Source: Roseiflexus sp. (GTDB lineage: Bacteria > Chloroflexota > Chloroflexia > Chloroflexales > Roseiflexaceae). Taken from it: a DNA stretch of 64,000 nucleotides. The stretch covers positions 1 through 64,000 of the forward strand of contig JAGHYV010000012.1 in the NCBI GenBank assembly GCA_017743475.1. Reading direction: 5' to 3'. Below the pieces are notes generated by a model that made no database searches, had not been told where the DNA came from, and worked only from the letters and a program-made list of their open reading frames with translations. How positions within the stretch are numbered: position 1 is the stretch's first letter; the number at the start of each line of letters is the position of its first letter. Of this stretch, positions 1 to 8,963 are shown piece after piece. Position numbers and translations under genes: made by a program.

Positions 1-153
1 GCATGACCGTTCCACCTGCAATGTTCACCACGCAATAGGCAACCTGTTGCGGGCGCTCACGCAAGGGCGCCCCTACGCCTGATCACCGTTGCACGTTATC
101 CTGCACTACCGGACCACCTGCAACCTGCAATCTGTGACCCGCATCGGCATCTC
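1..153. other. Gap downstream of nuoK, probable nuoL start at the window edge
   Basis: No gene fits inside this stretch. On the minus strand an ATG ends at position 4 with an AGGTGG-like ribosome site about 7 bases upstream, which is where nuoL would be expected after nuoK; only the start codon lies in the window, so this is an inference. The stretch also carries loose 7-bp repeats: ACCTGCA at 13-19, then ACCTGCA ACCTGCA ATCTGTG ACCCGCA at 116-143, in heptamer phase, like the arrays elsewhere in the window. Confidence 0.4.
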
Positions 154-480
154 TCACCCGCGCAAACTATCAACCTCATCAGCATTGACAGTCTGGCGTG
201 CGCGGTAGATCGCAATAATCATTGCCAGACCGATGGCAGCTTCCGCAGCGGCAACGGTAATAACAAACAGCGCGAAGGTCTGTCCGGCGACGACATTCGG
301 CTCCAGGTAGCGCCAGAACGCAACCAGATTAATGTTCACGGCGTTGAGCATCAGTTCAATGCCCAGCAGGATGCCAACGGTGTTGCGCCGCGAGAGTGCA
401 CCGAACAACCCTATGCAGAAGAGTGCACCAGCAAGGGTTAGCACCCAGGGAAGTGGAACTGCCTCAGTCATTGACGGCAT
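154..480 (-). CDS. nuoK: NADH-quinone oxidoreductase subunit K
   Basis: Small membrane subunit of respiratory complex I, part of the antiporter-like proton-pumping arm. The 108-residue product has the usual family length (about 100), three hydrophobic segments and the NuoK hallmark stretch [12 protein letters not shown] with its intramembrane Glu, followed by [13 protein letters not shown] ribosome site lies 6 bases before the chosen ATG; a second ATG three codons in is also possible. It is the last complete gene of the minus-strand nuoABCDIHJK operon, 54 bases after nuoJ. Confidence 0.95.
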   Translation of the reverse strand: MPSMTEAVPLPWVLTLAGALFCIGLFGALSRRNTVGILLGIELMLNAVNINLVAFWRYLEPNVVAGQTFALFVITVAAAEAAIGLAMIIAIYRARQTVNADEVDSLRG

Positions 481-534
481 AGCGTGCCTCGATGCAGAAC
501 AACAGGAAAGCAGAACTCTTAGATTCGATCCTGC

Positions 535-1179
535 TTACGTCTCGCTGCCAGTGGCCTCCGACGGTTGAACAGTACTCACCGCTGGCTCAGGAAGGGTTGC
601 AACCTGCTGCTGTTGCTGCCGACGCAGCCGCACCTGTTCCGCTAGCGTCAGTACGCGGCGTCGCTGTTCACGTTCCTCGAAGGCAACGACAATCGCGCCA
701 ATCATAGCGACCAGCAGTAGGATGGCCGCCACTTCGAACGGTAGAAGATATTCGCGTATAAATGCAGTACCGATCTGTTGTGCGCCGGAGATGGTCGGCG
801 GCTGCCCAGCAGGCAGTGGCGGGAGTTGCCATGCGTGGGTCATGACCGTCGGCACGATCAGGATCCCGAACAGTGCTGCTGGCACAATCAGTGCTATCCA
901 CCAGCGCGGCGTCAGTTGCCGATTCTGGCTTCCTTCCAGGTCACGCGTCAGCATAATGGCAAACAGGATCAGGATTGACACAGCGCCAACATAGATCAGC
1001 ACCTGCACAACGCCAAGGAACTCCGCCTCCATCAACAGGTACAGTGCACCGACCCCGAAGAACGACGAGATCAGCCAGAGTGCAGCATGCACAATGTTCT
1101 TTACCGTGACGGTCATAATTGCCGCCACAAGGATGAACACAGCAAAGACCAGGAAAAGAATGGTTATCAACGTATTCAT
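535..1179 (-). CDS. nuoJ: NADH-quinone oxidoreductase subunit J
   Basis: Membrane subunit J of complex I. The 214 residues show five hydrophobic segments and the conserved NuoJ core (KNIVHAALWLISSFFGVGALYLL, then LGVVQVLIYVGAVSILILFAIMLT) that includes the pi-bulge helix used in coupling. The last 50 residues are charged and Gln-rich (EQVRLRRQQQQQ), a soluble tail beyond the family core. It sits between nuoH and nuoK in the same operon, 41 bases after the nuoH stop. The ribosome site is weak. Confidence 0.95.
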   Translation of the reverse strand: MNTLITILFLVFAVFILVAAIMTVTVKNIVHAALWLISSFFGVGALYLLMEAEFLGVVQVLIYVGAVSILILFAIMLTRDLEGSQNRQLTPRWWIALIVPAALFGILIVPTVMTHAWQLPPLPAGQPPTISGAQQIGTAFIREYLLPFEVAAILLLVAMIGAIVVAFEEREQRRRVLTLAEQVRLRRQQQQQVATLPEPAVSTVQPSEATGSET

Positions 1180-1220
1180 AGATTGCTAATCCGTCAACAG
1201 CGCTTATCCTGCAGACACGA

Positions 1221-2579
1221 TCATGGTGCCACAACCAATTCCTCGTCCCATTCTTCCTCTTTCGGGCGCTGATTAATCGAGAGGATCCAGTACGTAGCGG
1301 AAATATTGATGATTGCCGTCACAATCACAGCGATCAACTGACGTTGCCAGGAGGCAAAGCCATCGAGATTCACCAATCCGCTCCACTGTGCACTCGTCCA
1401 CTGAGTAATCGACACCATCAGCGATGCGGACACAATATTGACCAATGCGAGCGGCAGAAGCAGTTTCCAGGCAAAGTCCATCAACTGATCGACGCGCAAC
1501 CGTGGGAACGCGCCGCGCAACCAGATCATCACAAAGAATAGAATCCAGATTTTAGCAAGCAGATAGAATGCCGAAAGCGCAGCAGCGACGTGCACCCAGG
1601 GACCGCCCATATTCGCCAGCGCTGCTACCCCCGGTCCCTGCCATCCGCCAAGAAATGCGGTGGCAGCAAGTGCTGCTAGGGAGAAATTGAGAATATACTG
1701 CGCAATATAGAACGTTGCAAACTTCATCCCGCTATACTCGGTCATATACCCTGCAACGATCTCTGAGTCCGCCTCTGGAATATCGAACGGTGTGCGCTCG
1801 CCTTCTGCGAGCGCTGCAATGAAAAAGACCACGAAGCCAAGCAGCCCGACCGGGGTAAATACCCACCATCCCAAACCAAGATCGAGCACCTGCACCGGTT
1901 CATTCGGCGAACCGGGGAACGATGTGAGTGTGGTGTAGAGCAGCGGCGAACACCCCACCGGATCGTTGCAGAGAATGGTCGCACCCATGAGCGGTATGCC
2001 CGCCTGCAAGTACGGCAGGTTTAGCAGCGACATGCCGCCAGCCAGGACGACGACTGTCAGAAGCGCAGTGACTGCCGGGATTTCGTAGGAAACCAGTTGC
2101 GCAACTGCGCGCATCGCGCCAAGGAGAGCGAATTTATTGTTCGACCCCCAACCCGCCATCATTAACCCGATGCCCGATACTGCTGACACTGCAACAACGT
2201 AGAGCAGTGCGACGTTCAGATCGATCGGCTCCCACCCGCGCCCCCATGGAATAACAGCGAGCATCATCACCACTGGCGCTAGCGAGACGACTGGCGCCAG
2301 CAGGTGAACCCAGCGATCAGCACTGCGCGGAACGATGTCCTCTTTAGTGAACATTTTGACCGCGTCGGCAATCGGTTGCAGCAAACCCGCCGGTCCAACC
2401 CGGTTTGGTCCGAGACGGTCTTGCATGCGTGCAATAACCCGCCGCTCTGCCCACACCATTAGAATGAAGTTGCCCACAGCGTAGAACAAGACGATTGTTG
2501 TGACGATGAGATAGGCTATCAGGACGATCAGCCAGTCAGGCAAGGCACTGCCAATCCATGATCTCAGAATATCCGTCAT
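1221..2579 (-). CDS. nuoH: NADH-quinone oxidoreductase subunit H
   Basis: Membrane subunit H of complex I, which contacts the hydrophilic arm and forms the quinone cavity. The 452-residue product has about eight membrane segments and the NuoH signatures ERRVIARMQDRLGPNRVGPAG and AALAEGERTPFDIPEADSEIVAGY. The reading frame is open far upstream into nuoI, but homology begins only at MTDILRSW; that ATG has an AAGTGAG ribosome site and lies 7 bases after the nuoI stop, so it is chosen. The order nuoI-nuoH is the reverse of E. coli. Confidence 0.95.
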   Translation of the reverse strand: MTDILRSWIGSALPDWLIVLIAYLIVTTIVLFYAVGNFILMVWAERRVIARMQDRLGPNRVGPAGLLQPIADAVKMFTKEDIVPRSADRWVHLLAPVVSLAPVVMMLAVIPWGRGWEPIDLNVALLYVVAVSAVSGIGLMMAGWGSNNKFALLGAMRAVAQLVSYEIPAVTALLTVVVLAGGMSLLNLPYLQAGIPLMGATILCNDPVGCSPLLYTTLTSFPGSPNEPVQVLDLGLGWWVFTPVGLLGFVVFFIAALAEGERTPFDIPEADSEIVAGYMTEYSGMKFATFYIAQYILNFSLAALAATAFLGGWQGPGVAALANMGGPWVHVAAALSAFYLLAKIWILFFVMIWLRGAFPRLRVDQLMDFAWKLLLPLALVNIVSASLMVSITQWTSAQWSGLVNLDGFASWQRQLIAVIVTAIINISATYWILSINQRPKEEEWDEELVVAP

Positions 2580-2586
2580 AGCATGC

Positions 2587-3810
2587 TCACTTATCGTCAT
2601 TCCCGTCTTGCTTCTGAGCGGCGGCTTTTTTGGCGGCGTTGGCGGCGCGGATGGCGGCCAGGCGGGCTGCCTTGTCATCGGGCATGCTGCTAGCAGCAGG
2701 CGGCGCATCGGATGCGGGTGCGGCGTGAGCGGTGGGCACGTCGGATGCTGGCGCTGGTGCACCTTCAGCTGCAGCCTTTCTGGCGGCGTTGGCGGCGCGG
2801 ATGGCGGCCAGACGAGCGGCTTTGTCGTCAGGCATGCTGCGGGCAGCAGGCGGTGCGTCGGGTGCGGGCGCGGCGTGGGTGGCGGGCGCGTCAGATGCGG
2901 GCGCCGGTGCGCCTTCAGCCGCAGCCTTTCTGGCAGCGTTGGCAGCGCGAATGGCGGCCAGGCGAGCGGCCTTGTCGGTTGGCGCGCTGTCGTCCGATGG
3001 TGCAGGCTGCGCTTCAGCATCTTTCGCTGCAGCCTTTGCGCGAATAGCAGCTAAACGGTCAGCTTTGTCGGTTGGTACGCTGTCGCGCGCGGTGGGAGCG
3101 GGTTCCTGAGCAGTGGCAGCTTCGGCGCGCTTTGCTTTGATCGTGTCGATCATTTGCGGCGCAACACCGATCAGGTCAGGACGGCGCTTTATGTTGCCCT
3201 GCAACTTCTTCATTGCGCCATCCTTCACCTCTGCCCAGAACGTCGGCGCAATCTTTTCGTAGTACGAAATGGGGCGATTCAACCCCACCTTATTGATCGT
3301 CAACCCGCCGTGCACATCGGTTGAGAGCTCGAACTCATGATCCATTTTGATCGCGTCGAATGGGCAGACTTCCGCACACAGACCGCAACTCATGCACGCA
3401 TCGTACTCAATCAGAAACTCAGCGACCGCTGGAACCGCCTTGCCAGTCGCTGGATCGCGCGCCTGAGTCATGTGAATGACCTGGGGCGGACAGATGCGCT
3501 GACACTGGAAGCACGACGTGCACAACTCATGACCGGTTTCGTCATCGTAGAGCAAGATCGGGAAATTGCGAAACGCTTCGGGCAGTTTCAAACGCTCTTC
3601 GGGATACTGAACGGTAAAAACGCCAGTTTGCTGGCTTGGTTTCTCCAGTTTGCGCATCAGCGCATCGCGAAAATGGCGAAACACAACATCGAGACCGGTC
3701 AGCAACCCCTGCCCGGCACGCAATTTCGGCCGTCCGCGATCGATAACGTACACCTTGCCGCGCGTTGTCTGGGTTTCGGTTGTCTCTGTTTCTGTTTCTG
3801 TCGTCATCAA
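2587..3810 (-). CDS. nuoI: NADH-quinone oxidoreductase subunit I with repeat tail
   Basis: Ferredoxin-like subunit of complex I carrying two [4Fe-4S] clusters. Cluster motifs are clear: C97, C100, C103, C107 and C139, C142, C145, C149. The conserved core ends near residue 225, yet the protein runs to 407, about twice the normal NuoI length. The extra part is Ala/Pro-rich and holds four copies of a helix of the type DKAARLAAIRAANAARKAAA, at about 248, 278, 328 and 378; the last three are spaced exactly 50 residues. A Thr/Glu-rich leader (TETETETTETQTT) precedes the core. The function of the tail is unknown; Ala-rich repeats at the end of RnfC/RsxC are the nearest analogy I know. Confidence 0.93.
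   Translation of the reverse strand: MMTTETETETTETQTTRGKVYVIDRGRPKLRAGQGLLTGLDVVFRHFRDALMRKLEKPSQQTGVFTVQYPEERLKLPEAFRNFPILLYDDETGHELCTSCFQCQRICPPQVIHMTQARDPATGKAVPAVAEFLIEYDACMSCGLCAEVCPFDAIKMDHEFELSTDVHGGLTINKVGLNRPISYYEKIAPTFWAEVKDGAMKKLQGNIKRRPDLIGVAPQMIDTIKAKRAEAATAQEPAPTARDSVPTDKADRLAAIRAKAAAKDAEAQPAPSDDSAPTDKAARLAAIRAANAARKAAAEGAPAPASDAPATHAAPAPDAPPAARSMPDDKAARLAAIRAANAARKAAAEGAPAPASDVPTAHAAPASDAPPAASSMPDDKAARLAAIRAANAAKKAAAQKQDGNDDK
2618..3000 (-). repeat. 150-bp coding minisatellite in the nuoI 3' end
   Basis: Near-identical direct repeats begin at 2618, 2768 and 2918, an exact 150-bp period (50 codons), with a more divergent fourth helix unit upstream on the minus strand to about 3070. 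They encode the repeated helix plus a Pro/Ala linker in NuoI. The high nucleotide identity between copies points to recent in-frame expansion. Confidence 0.85.
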
Positions 3811-3935
3811 CGTTGCACCTTTACCATGCTTTCAGCGATTCGCCTGAAGCGCCGCATCCTGCACACCCATGGTGCATTATCAGGTATCGTCAAATGCTTT
3901 CGGGTTCGAATCGTATTATCGTGCTACGAGTTCCA

Positions 3936-3963
3936 AAGAACCGAGAACTGAGAACTGAGATAT
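3936..3963. repeat. Short 7-bp repeat array between nuoD and nuoI
   Basis: The units read AAGAACC GAGAACT GAGAACT GAGATAT on the plus strand. They lie in the 223-base gap 3811-4033 between nuoD and nuoI, the largest gap inside the operon, about 70 bases downstream of the nuoD stop. I see no gene in that gap. The unit matches the GAGAACC-type arrays at 8880 and 47521. Confidence 0.6.
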
Positions 3964-4033
3964 CGTCTAGCCTTTTTGCCTGTGCCAATCTTGTCTTCTG
4001 ACTTTAGCGATCGACCTTTAGCCAGCTGGCCTT

Positions 4034-5158
4034 CTACCTGTCTACTTCGCCCATCACGATGTCAATGCTGCCAAGAATGACCACCACATCGGCGATCTTG
4101 TGCCCGCGACACATATCGCCGAGAGGGGTCAAATTGATGAACGAAGGTGCACGCACTTTGTAGCGGTACGGTCGCTCACTCCCGTCGCTAACCAGATAGA
4201 AGCCAAGCTCGCCTTTGGGCGACTCTATACGTGCATAAGCATCGCCAGGCGGCGGGCGCAACGCTTTCTGTTTCCCGATGTTCGCCATCGCGGGATTGAT
4301 ATGCCCGCCTGTAGTATCGGGCAGGCGCTCGACTACCTGCTGGAGAATCCGGTAACTCTGCCGCATTTCTTCGATGCGGATCAGGAAGCGATCATAGACA
4401 TCGCCGACTGACCCGATCGGAATATCAAAGTCGAGTTCATCGTACACGCTGTATGGCTCGGCGCGCCGCACATCATACGGAATGCCGGACGCGCGCAGCA
4501 CTGGACCGGTGACGCTATACGATACGGCGACCTCCTTTGGCAGAACGCCAACATTGATCGTGCGTGAGAGCAAGATTTCGTTCTCTTTCAGCAGGCGCTC
4601 GAGCTCATCGAAAAATGAAGGCAATCCCTGCATCAACTCCTTGAGCTGCGGGATGAACTCTGGCGGAAGGTCGCGCCACACACCGCCGAAGCGGAAATAG
4701 TTGCACATCATCCGTGCGCCGCTCGCCATCTCGAACAGGTCGAGAATCTTCTCCCGCTCGCGCATGCCGAACATCAACGGCGTCTGCCAAGCGCCCATAT
4801 CGTTCAGCAGGAAGCCAATTGCCGACGCATGGTTTAGAATGCGGGTCAGTTCGACCATCAGCACACGAATATATTCGGCACGCTGCGGCACGCTGATGCC
4901 AGCAAGTTTTTCGACTGCCAGCGCCAGTGCGTGGTTATTCGCCATCGAGTTGAAATAATCGAGACGGTCAGTGTACGGCATCGACTGAATATATGTCGAA
5001 ACCTCTGCCAGTTGCTCATGGTTGCGATGCAGATAGCCGAACACTGGCTTGAGATCAACAATCGTCTCGCCGTCGACCGTGACAATCATGCGGAACACCC
5101 CATGTGTCGAGGGGTGCTGTGGTCCGATATTAATCTGGAGTTCCTGCGTCTGAAGCAT
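4034..5158 (-). CDS. nuoD: NADH-quinone oxidoreductase subunit D
   Basis: The 49-kDa-type subunit of the complex I connecting arm, which helps form the quinone site with NuoB. The 374 residues match a full separate NuoD: the N-terminal [15 protein letters not shown], the quinone-site loop [24 protein letters not shown], and the C-terminal [13 protein letters not shown]...R(A)PSFINL. NuoC is a separate gene here, unlike the E. coli NuoCD fusion. The start is 31 bases after the nuoC stop. Confidence 0.96.
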   Translation of the reverse strand: MLQTQELQINIGPQHPSTHGVFRMIVTVDGETIVDLKPVFGYLHRNHEQLAEVSTYIQSMPYTDRLDYFNSMANNHALALAVEKLAGISVPQRAEYIRVLMVELTRILNHASAIGFLLNDMGAWQTPLMFGMREREKILDLFEMASGARMMCNYFRFGGVWRDLPPEFIPQLKELMQGLPSFFDELERLLKENEILLSRTINVGVLPKEVAVSYSVTGPVLRASGIPYDVRRAEPYSVYDELDFDIPIGSVGDVYDRFLIRIEEMRQSYRILQQVVERLPDTTGGHINPAMANIGKQKALRPPPGDAYARIESPKGELGFYLVSDGSERPYRYKVRAPSFINLTPLGDMCRGHKIADVVVILGSIDIVMGEVDR

Positions 5159-5189
5159 TGCTCACACCTGCAGGGCGTCGCGCCCTTCC

Positions 5190-5759
5190 TCACTCACCGC
5201 TATCGCCGAAATACTTATCGCCCTGCTTGGGAAAGTCTTTGCGCATGGGCCATCCCTCAAATTCGTCCCACATATAGATGCGCGTCAGGTTAGGGTGCCC
5301 GGTGAATACCACGCCGAACAGATCGAAAGCCTCACGCTCCTGCAGATTCGCTCCAGGCCACTCATTGGTCAGTGATGGAACTACCGGATGATCGCGTGGC
5401 ACGCGGGTTTTGATCACCAGTGCCGGACCGCCACCGAGATGGAAAAAGTGGTAGACCATTTCGATCACCCCATCGGCAAGGTAATCGACAGCAGTGATGT
5501 TCGAGAGCAATTCGTAGCCAAGCACATCGCGCACGTACCGTGCCACCTCCTGGAGGCGCTCAGGGTACACCACTGCATCATCGGTTGCCAGCAGATCAAC
5601 CGGTGCGTGTTCACCGCGTTTGGGATGCGCAGCCTTCCCGCCATCAACCAACGCCTCGCTGTCGCTGCTTGTTTGTGTGCGGGTGCGTGTTGGCATAAGA
5701 ACACCAGGTAGATCTCGAGCCAGTCGCTCCTTGAGTTCAGCGGCGCTCATTTTCGGCAT
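5190..5759 (-). CDS. nuoC: NADH-quinone oxidoreductase subunit C
   Basis: The 30-kDa-type subunit of the complex I peripheral arm. The 189-residue product carries the family block [36 protein letters not shown] in its C-terminal half. The region at residues 20-45 ([18 protein letters not shown]) looks like a lineage-specific linker. Its start overlaps the nuoB 3' end by 23 bases, implying translational coupling; an ATG three codons later is an alternative start. Confidence 0.94.
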   Translation of the reverse strand: MPKMSAAELKERLARDLPGVLMPTRTRTQTSSDSEALVDGGKAAHPKRGEHAPVDLLATDDAVVYPERLQEVARYVRDVLGYELLSNITAVDYLADGVIEMVYHFFHLGGGPALVIKTRVPRDHPVVPSLTNEWPGANLQEREAFDLFGVVFTGHPNLTRIYMWDEFEGWPMRKDFPKQGDKYFGDSGE

Positions 5760-6543
5760 GGTTCACCTCAACAGCGGGACGCTTCAGATCATTGTAGGCA
5801 ATTTCGGGCGCAATGCCCGTCGCCTTATAGGGCGACTCGCGCTCGACTGTTTCGTCCATAATTGGGAAATGGCGCACCAGTTCGGGGTGCTCGATCATTC
5901 CAGAACGTGTTTCACCTTGCGAAGGTGAGGTATATGGACTGACCAGCGGCAGACCGCCGACCGGATCGATCAGTTTGCCATCGATCTCCAACCCGTGTTT
6001 CCCGAATGTCGGCACCGGATACTCTTTCGCCTCGCGTTTGCCATACCAGCGCACCTGGTTCAGACGTTGCGCATCGATCTGTTTCTGTAACGTCATTAGT
6101 GCGTGGAGCAGCGCTTCGGGGCGCGGCGGACATCCTGGAATGTAGACATCGACCGGGATCAGGAGATCGATGCCGCGCAGCACATTATATCCATCACGGA
6201 ACGGACCACCCGACGTTGCGCATGCACCCATCGAGATGACGTAGCGCGGCTCGGGCATCTGGTTGTAGAGGCGCACCACCTGCGGCGCCATCTTCTTGGT
6301 GACCGTCCCCGCAACAATCATCAGGTCCGCCTGGCGCGGCGACGCGCGAAACATCTCCGCTCCGAAGCGCGCCAGATCGAAGCGTGCCAGACCAGTTGCC
6401 ATCATCTCGATAGCGCAGCATGCCAGACCAAACGATAGGGGCCAGATCGAGGATCGCCGTCCCCAGTTGTAGAACCGCTGCATAGTTGTCAGAAAGATGC
6501 CATGCTTTTCCGCTTCGAGTTGTATCTCACGATCGTCTGACAT
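5737..6543 (-). CDS. nuoB: NADH-quinone oxidoreductase subunit B
   Basis: Carries cluster N2, the last iron-sulfur centre before quinone. Ligand motifs are visible: [24 protein letters not shown] and [13 protein letters not shown]. The start at MSDDREIQ is chosen because GGGGGTGG lies just before that ATG; an upstream ATG would add ten residues with no homology. The 268-residue product is longer than the roughly 160-220 usual because of a C-terminal extension of about 90 residues (from PVPTFGKHG on) that I cannot assign to a known domain. Confidence 0.95.
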   Translation of the reverse strand: MSDDREIQLEAEKHGIFLTTMQRFYNWGRRSSIWPLSFGLACCAIEMMATGLARFDLARFGAEMFRASPRQADLMIVAGTVTKKMAPQVVRLYNQMPEPRYVISMGACATSGGPFRDGYNVLRGIDLLIPVDVYIPGCPPRPEALLHALMTLQKQIDAQRLNQVRWYGKREAKEYPVPTFGKHGLEIDGKLIDPVGGLPLVSPYTSPSQGETRSGMIEHPELVRHFPIMDETVERESPYKATGIAPEIAYNDLKRPAVEVNHAENERR

Positions 6544-6604
6544 TTCCACCCCCGTCCATGCTTTTGCTCTCACCTCGGGTTCGCATCCACCATCTCAGCA
6601 TGCA

Positions 6605-6961
6605 TCATACCCACTCGAGCGCCCCCTTCTTCCATTCGTACACCAGACCGCCAATCAGGATAATGAGAAAGATTGCCATCGCAATGAACGCAAACAGCCC
6701 TAATTGGCCATACGCGACTGCCCACGGATACAGGAACACGACCTCGATATCGAAAATAACGAATGCCAGCGCGTACAGGTAGTACTGGATCTTGAACTGT
6801 ACCCGGATATCGCCGATCGCCTCCAGACCACATTCATAGGTGTCAAGTTTGATCGGCGTGGGTCGTTTGGGACCAAGAAAGTGGGCGGCCACAAGCGGAA
6901 TAATCGGGAAGATGATCGCACCGATGAAGAATACGCCAATAAATGCGTAGTTTGCAAGCAT
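6605..6961 (-). CDS. nuoA: NADH-quinone oxidoreductase subunit A
   Basis: Small membrane subunit of complex I, first gene of the operon. The 118 residues have three membrane segments and the NuoA motif [14 protein letters not shown], followed by [27 protein letters not shown] strong ribosome site, AAGGAGGG, lies 8 bases before the ATG. nuoB begins 61 bases downstream. Confidence 0.96.
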   Translation of the reverse strand: MLANYAFIGVFFIGAIIFPIIPLVAAHFLGPKRPTPIKLDTYECGLEAIGDIRVQFKIQYYLYALAFVIFDIEVVFLYPWAVAYGQLGLFAFIAMAIFLIILIGGLVYEWKKGALEWV

Positions 6962-7015
6962 CGAGCCGCCCTCCTTACTGAATACTGCCTCGCGCTGGTG
7001 TGCGAATGATGTTTG

Positions 7016-7045
7016 AGTATATCATAACCCTTCGTGAAATCGCAA
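7016..7045 (-). promoter_or_regulatory. Candidate nuo operon promoter
   Basis: On the minus strand a TTGCGA -35 (7040-7045) is followed after 18 bases by a TATACT -10 (7016-7021). This would start transcription about 48 bases before nuoA. The rest of the gap up to 7154 shows no gene. Confidence 0.45.
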
Positions 7046-7154
7046 ACAAACAGGTATAGGGTCTATAACCAGAGATTAAGGAATTGCGCGATGGAGCGGG
7101 CTGCGCCAGGGAAAGCCAGTTCGTGATCGCAGCCGATGTATCCAGATGTATGCG

Positions 7155-7718
7155 CTATTCCAGGTGAATGATCTGCGTGGTTTCGCCGTGGGACGTATGG
7201 CTTGTTACGGGGAAGCCGCACTTCTGGATCAGGCGGTGGACGCCCTCGTTGTCCGCCAGCGAAATGCCACGCAGCCGTTTGATGCCACGCACCAGCGCCA
7301 GTTGCAGCAACAGGTCGAGCATGATCGTTCCCAACCCTTCGCGCTGGTAGTCGTCGCGCAGAACAATGGCGAGTTCAGCAGTGTCCGGGTTATTCTTGTC
7401 GAGCACCAGGCGCACCACGCCAATAGCATGATCCTTGCCGCCTTCGTGCGCCAGTGCAATGAATGCCGCCTGTCTGCGCTCATCGAAATCGGCGTAGCGA
7501 CATGCTTCGCGCCACAGGATGTCTTCGGGCAGATCGGGCAGGGCAGTAAAAAAGCGAAAGCGCCGCGTTTCGGGCGATAGATGATGGAAGAGATCGACCA
7601 GCAATCCGGCGTCAGTAGGTTGGATATGCCGGATGCGTACTTTGCGCCCTTTGCGGGTAACAACAGTGACTGTGCCATGCCCGCGCACGAAATGTTGTGA
7701 GTCGGTTTGTGTCTCCAT
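7155..7718 (-). CDS. GNAT family N-acetyltransferase
   Basis: Acyl-CoA-dependent acetyltransferase of the GNAT fold; substrate unknown. In the 187-residue product the acetyl-CoA loop is visible as LRDDYQREGLGTIMLDLLL, preceded by the beta-strand TAELAIVL. The N-terminal VRIRHIQPTDAGLLVDLFHHLSPETRRFRFF resembles GNAT domains found at the C-terminus of acyl-CoA synthetase-type protein acetyltransferases, so a protein lysine target is possible. The start METQTDSQ is preferred over an upstream in-frame ATG because a GAGAGAG stretch lies just before it. It is divergent from homoserine dehydrogenase. Confidence 0.8.
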   Translation of the reverse strand: METQTDSQHFVRGHGTVTVVTRKGRKVRIRHIQPTDAGLLVDLFHHLSPETRRFRFFTALPDLPEDILWREACRYADFDERRQAAFIALAHEGGKDHAIGVVRLVLDKNNPDTAELAIVLRDDYQREGLGTIMLDLLLQLALVRGIKRLRGISLADNEGVHRLIQKCGFPVTSHTSHGETTQIIHLE

Positions 7719-7784
7719 GTGCTCTCTCGCTCCTGCTTTTATGATATGATACATCAGGTTCTATCAGAGTAGGTTTGATGTTTC

Positions 7785-7812
7785 TTGACATTATAACGCA
7801 ATGCGTTATTTT
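7785..7812 (+). promoter_or_regulatory. Promoter of hom with an overlapping perfect palindrome
   Basis: A consensus -35 TTGACA lies at 7785-7790 and a TATTTT -10 at 7807-7812, with a 16-base spacer. The spacer holds a perfect 17-bp palindrome, ATAACGCA-A-TGCGTTAT (7793-7809), so a dimeric repressor bound there would block RNA polymerase. The regulator is not identifiable from the window. Confidence 0.5.
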
Positions 7813-7847
7813 GCGGGGCTGAAAACAAGCGTGACAGGAATGATCCG

Positions 7848-8888
7848 ATGACGCACGAACGTTCAACCTATCGCCTCGCGCTGGTGGGGTTTGGCAGCGT
7901 TGGACGCGGGCTTGCCGAAATACTGTCGCTCCATCATCGCCGTCTTCTTGATCGTTACAGCGTCGATGCGCGCATCGTCGCGGTCTGCACCCGGCACTGG
8001 TGCGTCTACGATCCAGGCGGAATCGATGCTACGGTGTTGATCCAGGCTGCTGCGTCTGGTGCCATTGGCAAGTGGGATTGCGCGCGTGCGTGGAGCGCCG
8101 ATGAGATGATTGCGTCGGTTGATGCCGATGTGCTGGTAGAAGTGTCGCCGACCGATATGACAACTGGCGAACCAGCAACGGGGTACATCCGGGCTGCGAT
8201 AGCACGCGGCATGCACGTGATCACGTCAAATAAGGGACCAATTGCGTTGCACTTTGCTGAACTGCGACGTCTGGCACAGGAGCGTGGCGTGCTGCTCGGT
8301 TTCGAGGCGACGGTGATGGCGGGAACGCCAGCGCTCCGGTTGGGATGGAGCGATCTGGCGGGGTGTGAGATCCAGGAAGTGCGCGGCATTGTAAACGGTA
8401 CGACCAATTTCATTCTTTCGGCCATGGAACGTGGGATGGACTATGCCAGCGCGCTCGCGGAAGCGCAACGCCTTGGATATGCCGAAGCTGATCCAACCGG
8501 TGATGTCGAAGGGTACGATGCAGCTGGCAAAGCTGCGATCCTGGCGAATGTGTTGATGGATGCCCATCTGACGCCCATGGATGTTGAGCGTGAAGGAATC
8601 ACCGGCATTACGCCCGATATGGTCGCTGCGGCGACTGCCGCCGGGGAACGCTGGAAACTGATCGCGCGCGTCTGGCGTGATGCTCAGATCGTGCACGCCG
8701 TGGTGCGCCCGATGCGTCTGAGGATTGACCACCCGCTGGCGGGCGTTGCCGGTGTCACCAATGCGTTGACGATCAGCACCGATCTGCTCGGCGACGTGAC
8801 GATCATCGGTCCAGGCGCAGGCGGCGTCGCTACCGGCTTCGCGATCATCTCCGATCTGCTGGCGCTGCATCGGATGGGGAAGAAGTGA
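7848..8888 (+). CDS. hom: Homoserine dehydrogenase
   Basis: Reduces aspartate semialdehyde to homoserine with NAD(P)H, the branch step to threonine and methionine. The 346-residue product has the Rossmann motif GFGSVGRGLAE at the N-terminus, the catalytic Lys in ITSNKGPIALH, and the substrate loop GIVNGTTNFILSAM...EADPTGDVEGYDAAGKAAILA. It ends after the catalytic domain and has no C-terminal ACT domain, so allosteric threonine inhibition through ACT is not expected. The stop codon lies in a short 7-bp repeat array. Confidence 0.93.
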   Translation: MTHERSTYRLALVGFGSVGRGLAEILSLHHRRLLDRYSVDARIVAVCTRHWCVYDPGGIDATVLIQAAASGAIGKWDCARAWSADEMIASVDADVLVEVSPTDMTTGEPATGYIRAAIARGMHVITSNKGPIALHFAELRRLAQERGVLLGFEATVMAGTPALRLGWSDLAGCEIQEVRGIVNGTTNFILSAMERGMDYASALAEAQRLGYAEADPTGDVEGYDAAGKAAILANVLMDAHLTPMDVEREGITGITPDMVAAATAAGERWKLIARVWRDAQIVHAVVRPMRLRIDHPLAGVAGVTNALTISTDLLGDVTIIGPGAGGVATGFAIISDLLALHRMGKK

Positions 8889-8914
8889 GAAGTGAGAAGT
8901 GAGAACCGGGAGGA
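8880..8914. repeat. 7-bp repeat array at the hom stop codon
   Basis: The units read AAGAAGT GAGAAGT GAGAAGT GAGAACC GGGAGGA. The array begins inside the last codons of hom and supplies its TGA stop. The unit family matches those at 3936 and 47521. Confidence 0.6.
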
Positions 8915-8963
8915 GCGAGAATTGGCCATGGACATTCCACCCAACGTTCCATCTCATCATGTC

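Noticed and set aside
1221-3020. A 599-residue open frame for nuoH starting inside nuoI
   Set aside because: The extra 147 residues are the out-of-frame reading of the nuoI minisatellite (Pro/Arg-rich); NuoH homology starts at 2579 with its own ribosome site.
2608-3109. Open frames on the plus strand over the nuoI tail
   Set aside because: Gly/Ala/Arg-rich shadow frames of the repeat with no start signals or homology.
3895-3915. T-loop-like GGTTCGAATC suggesting a tRNA
   Set aside because: No acceptor stem, anticodon arm or CCA can be drawn around it on either strand.
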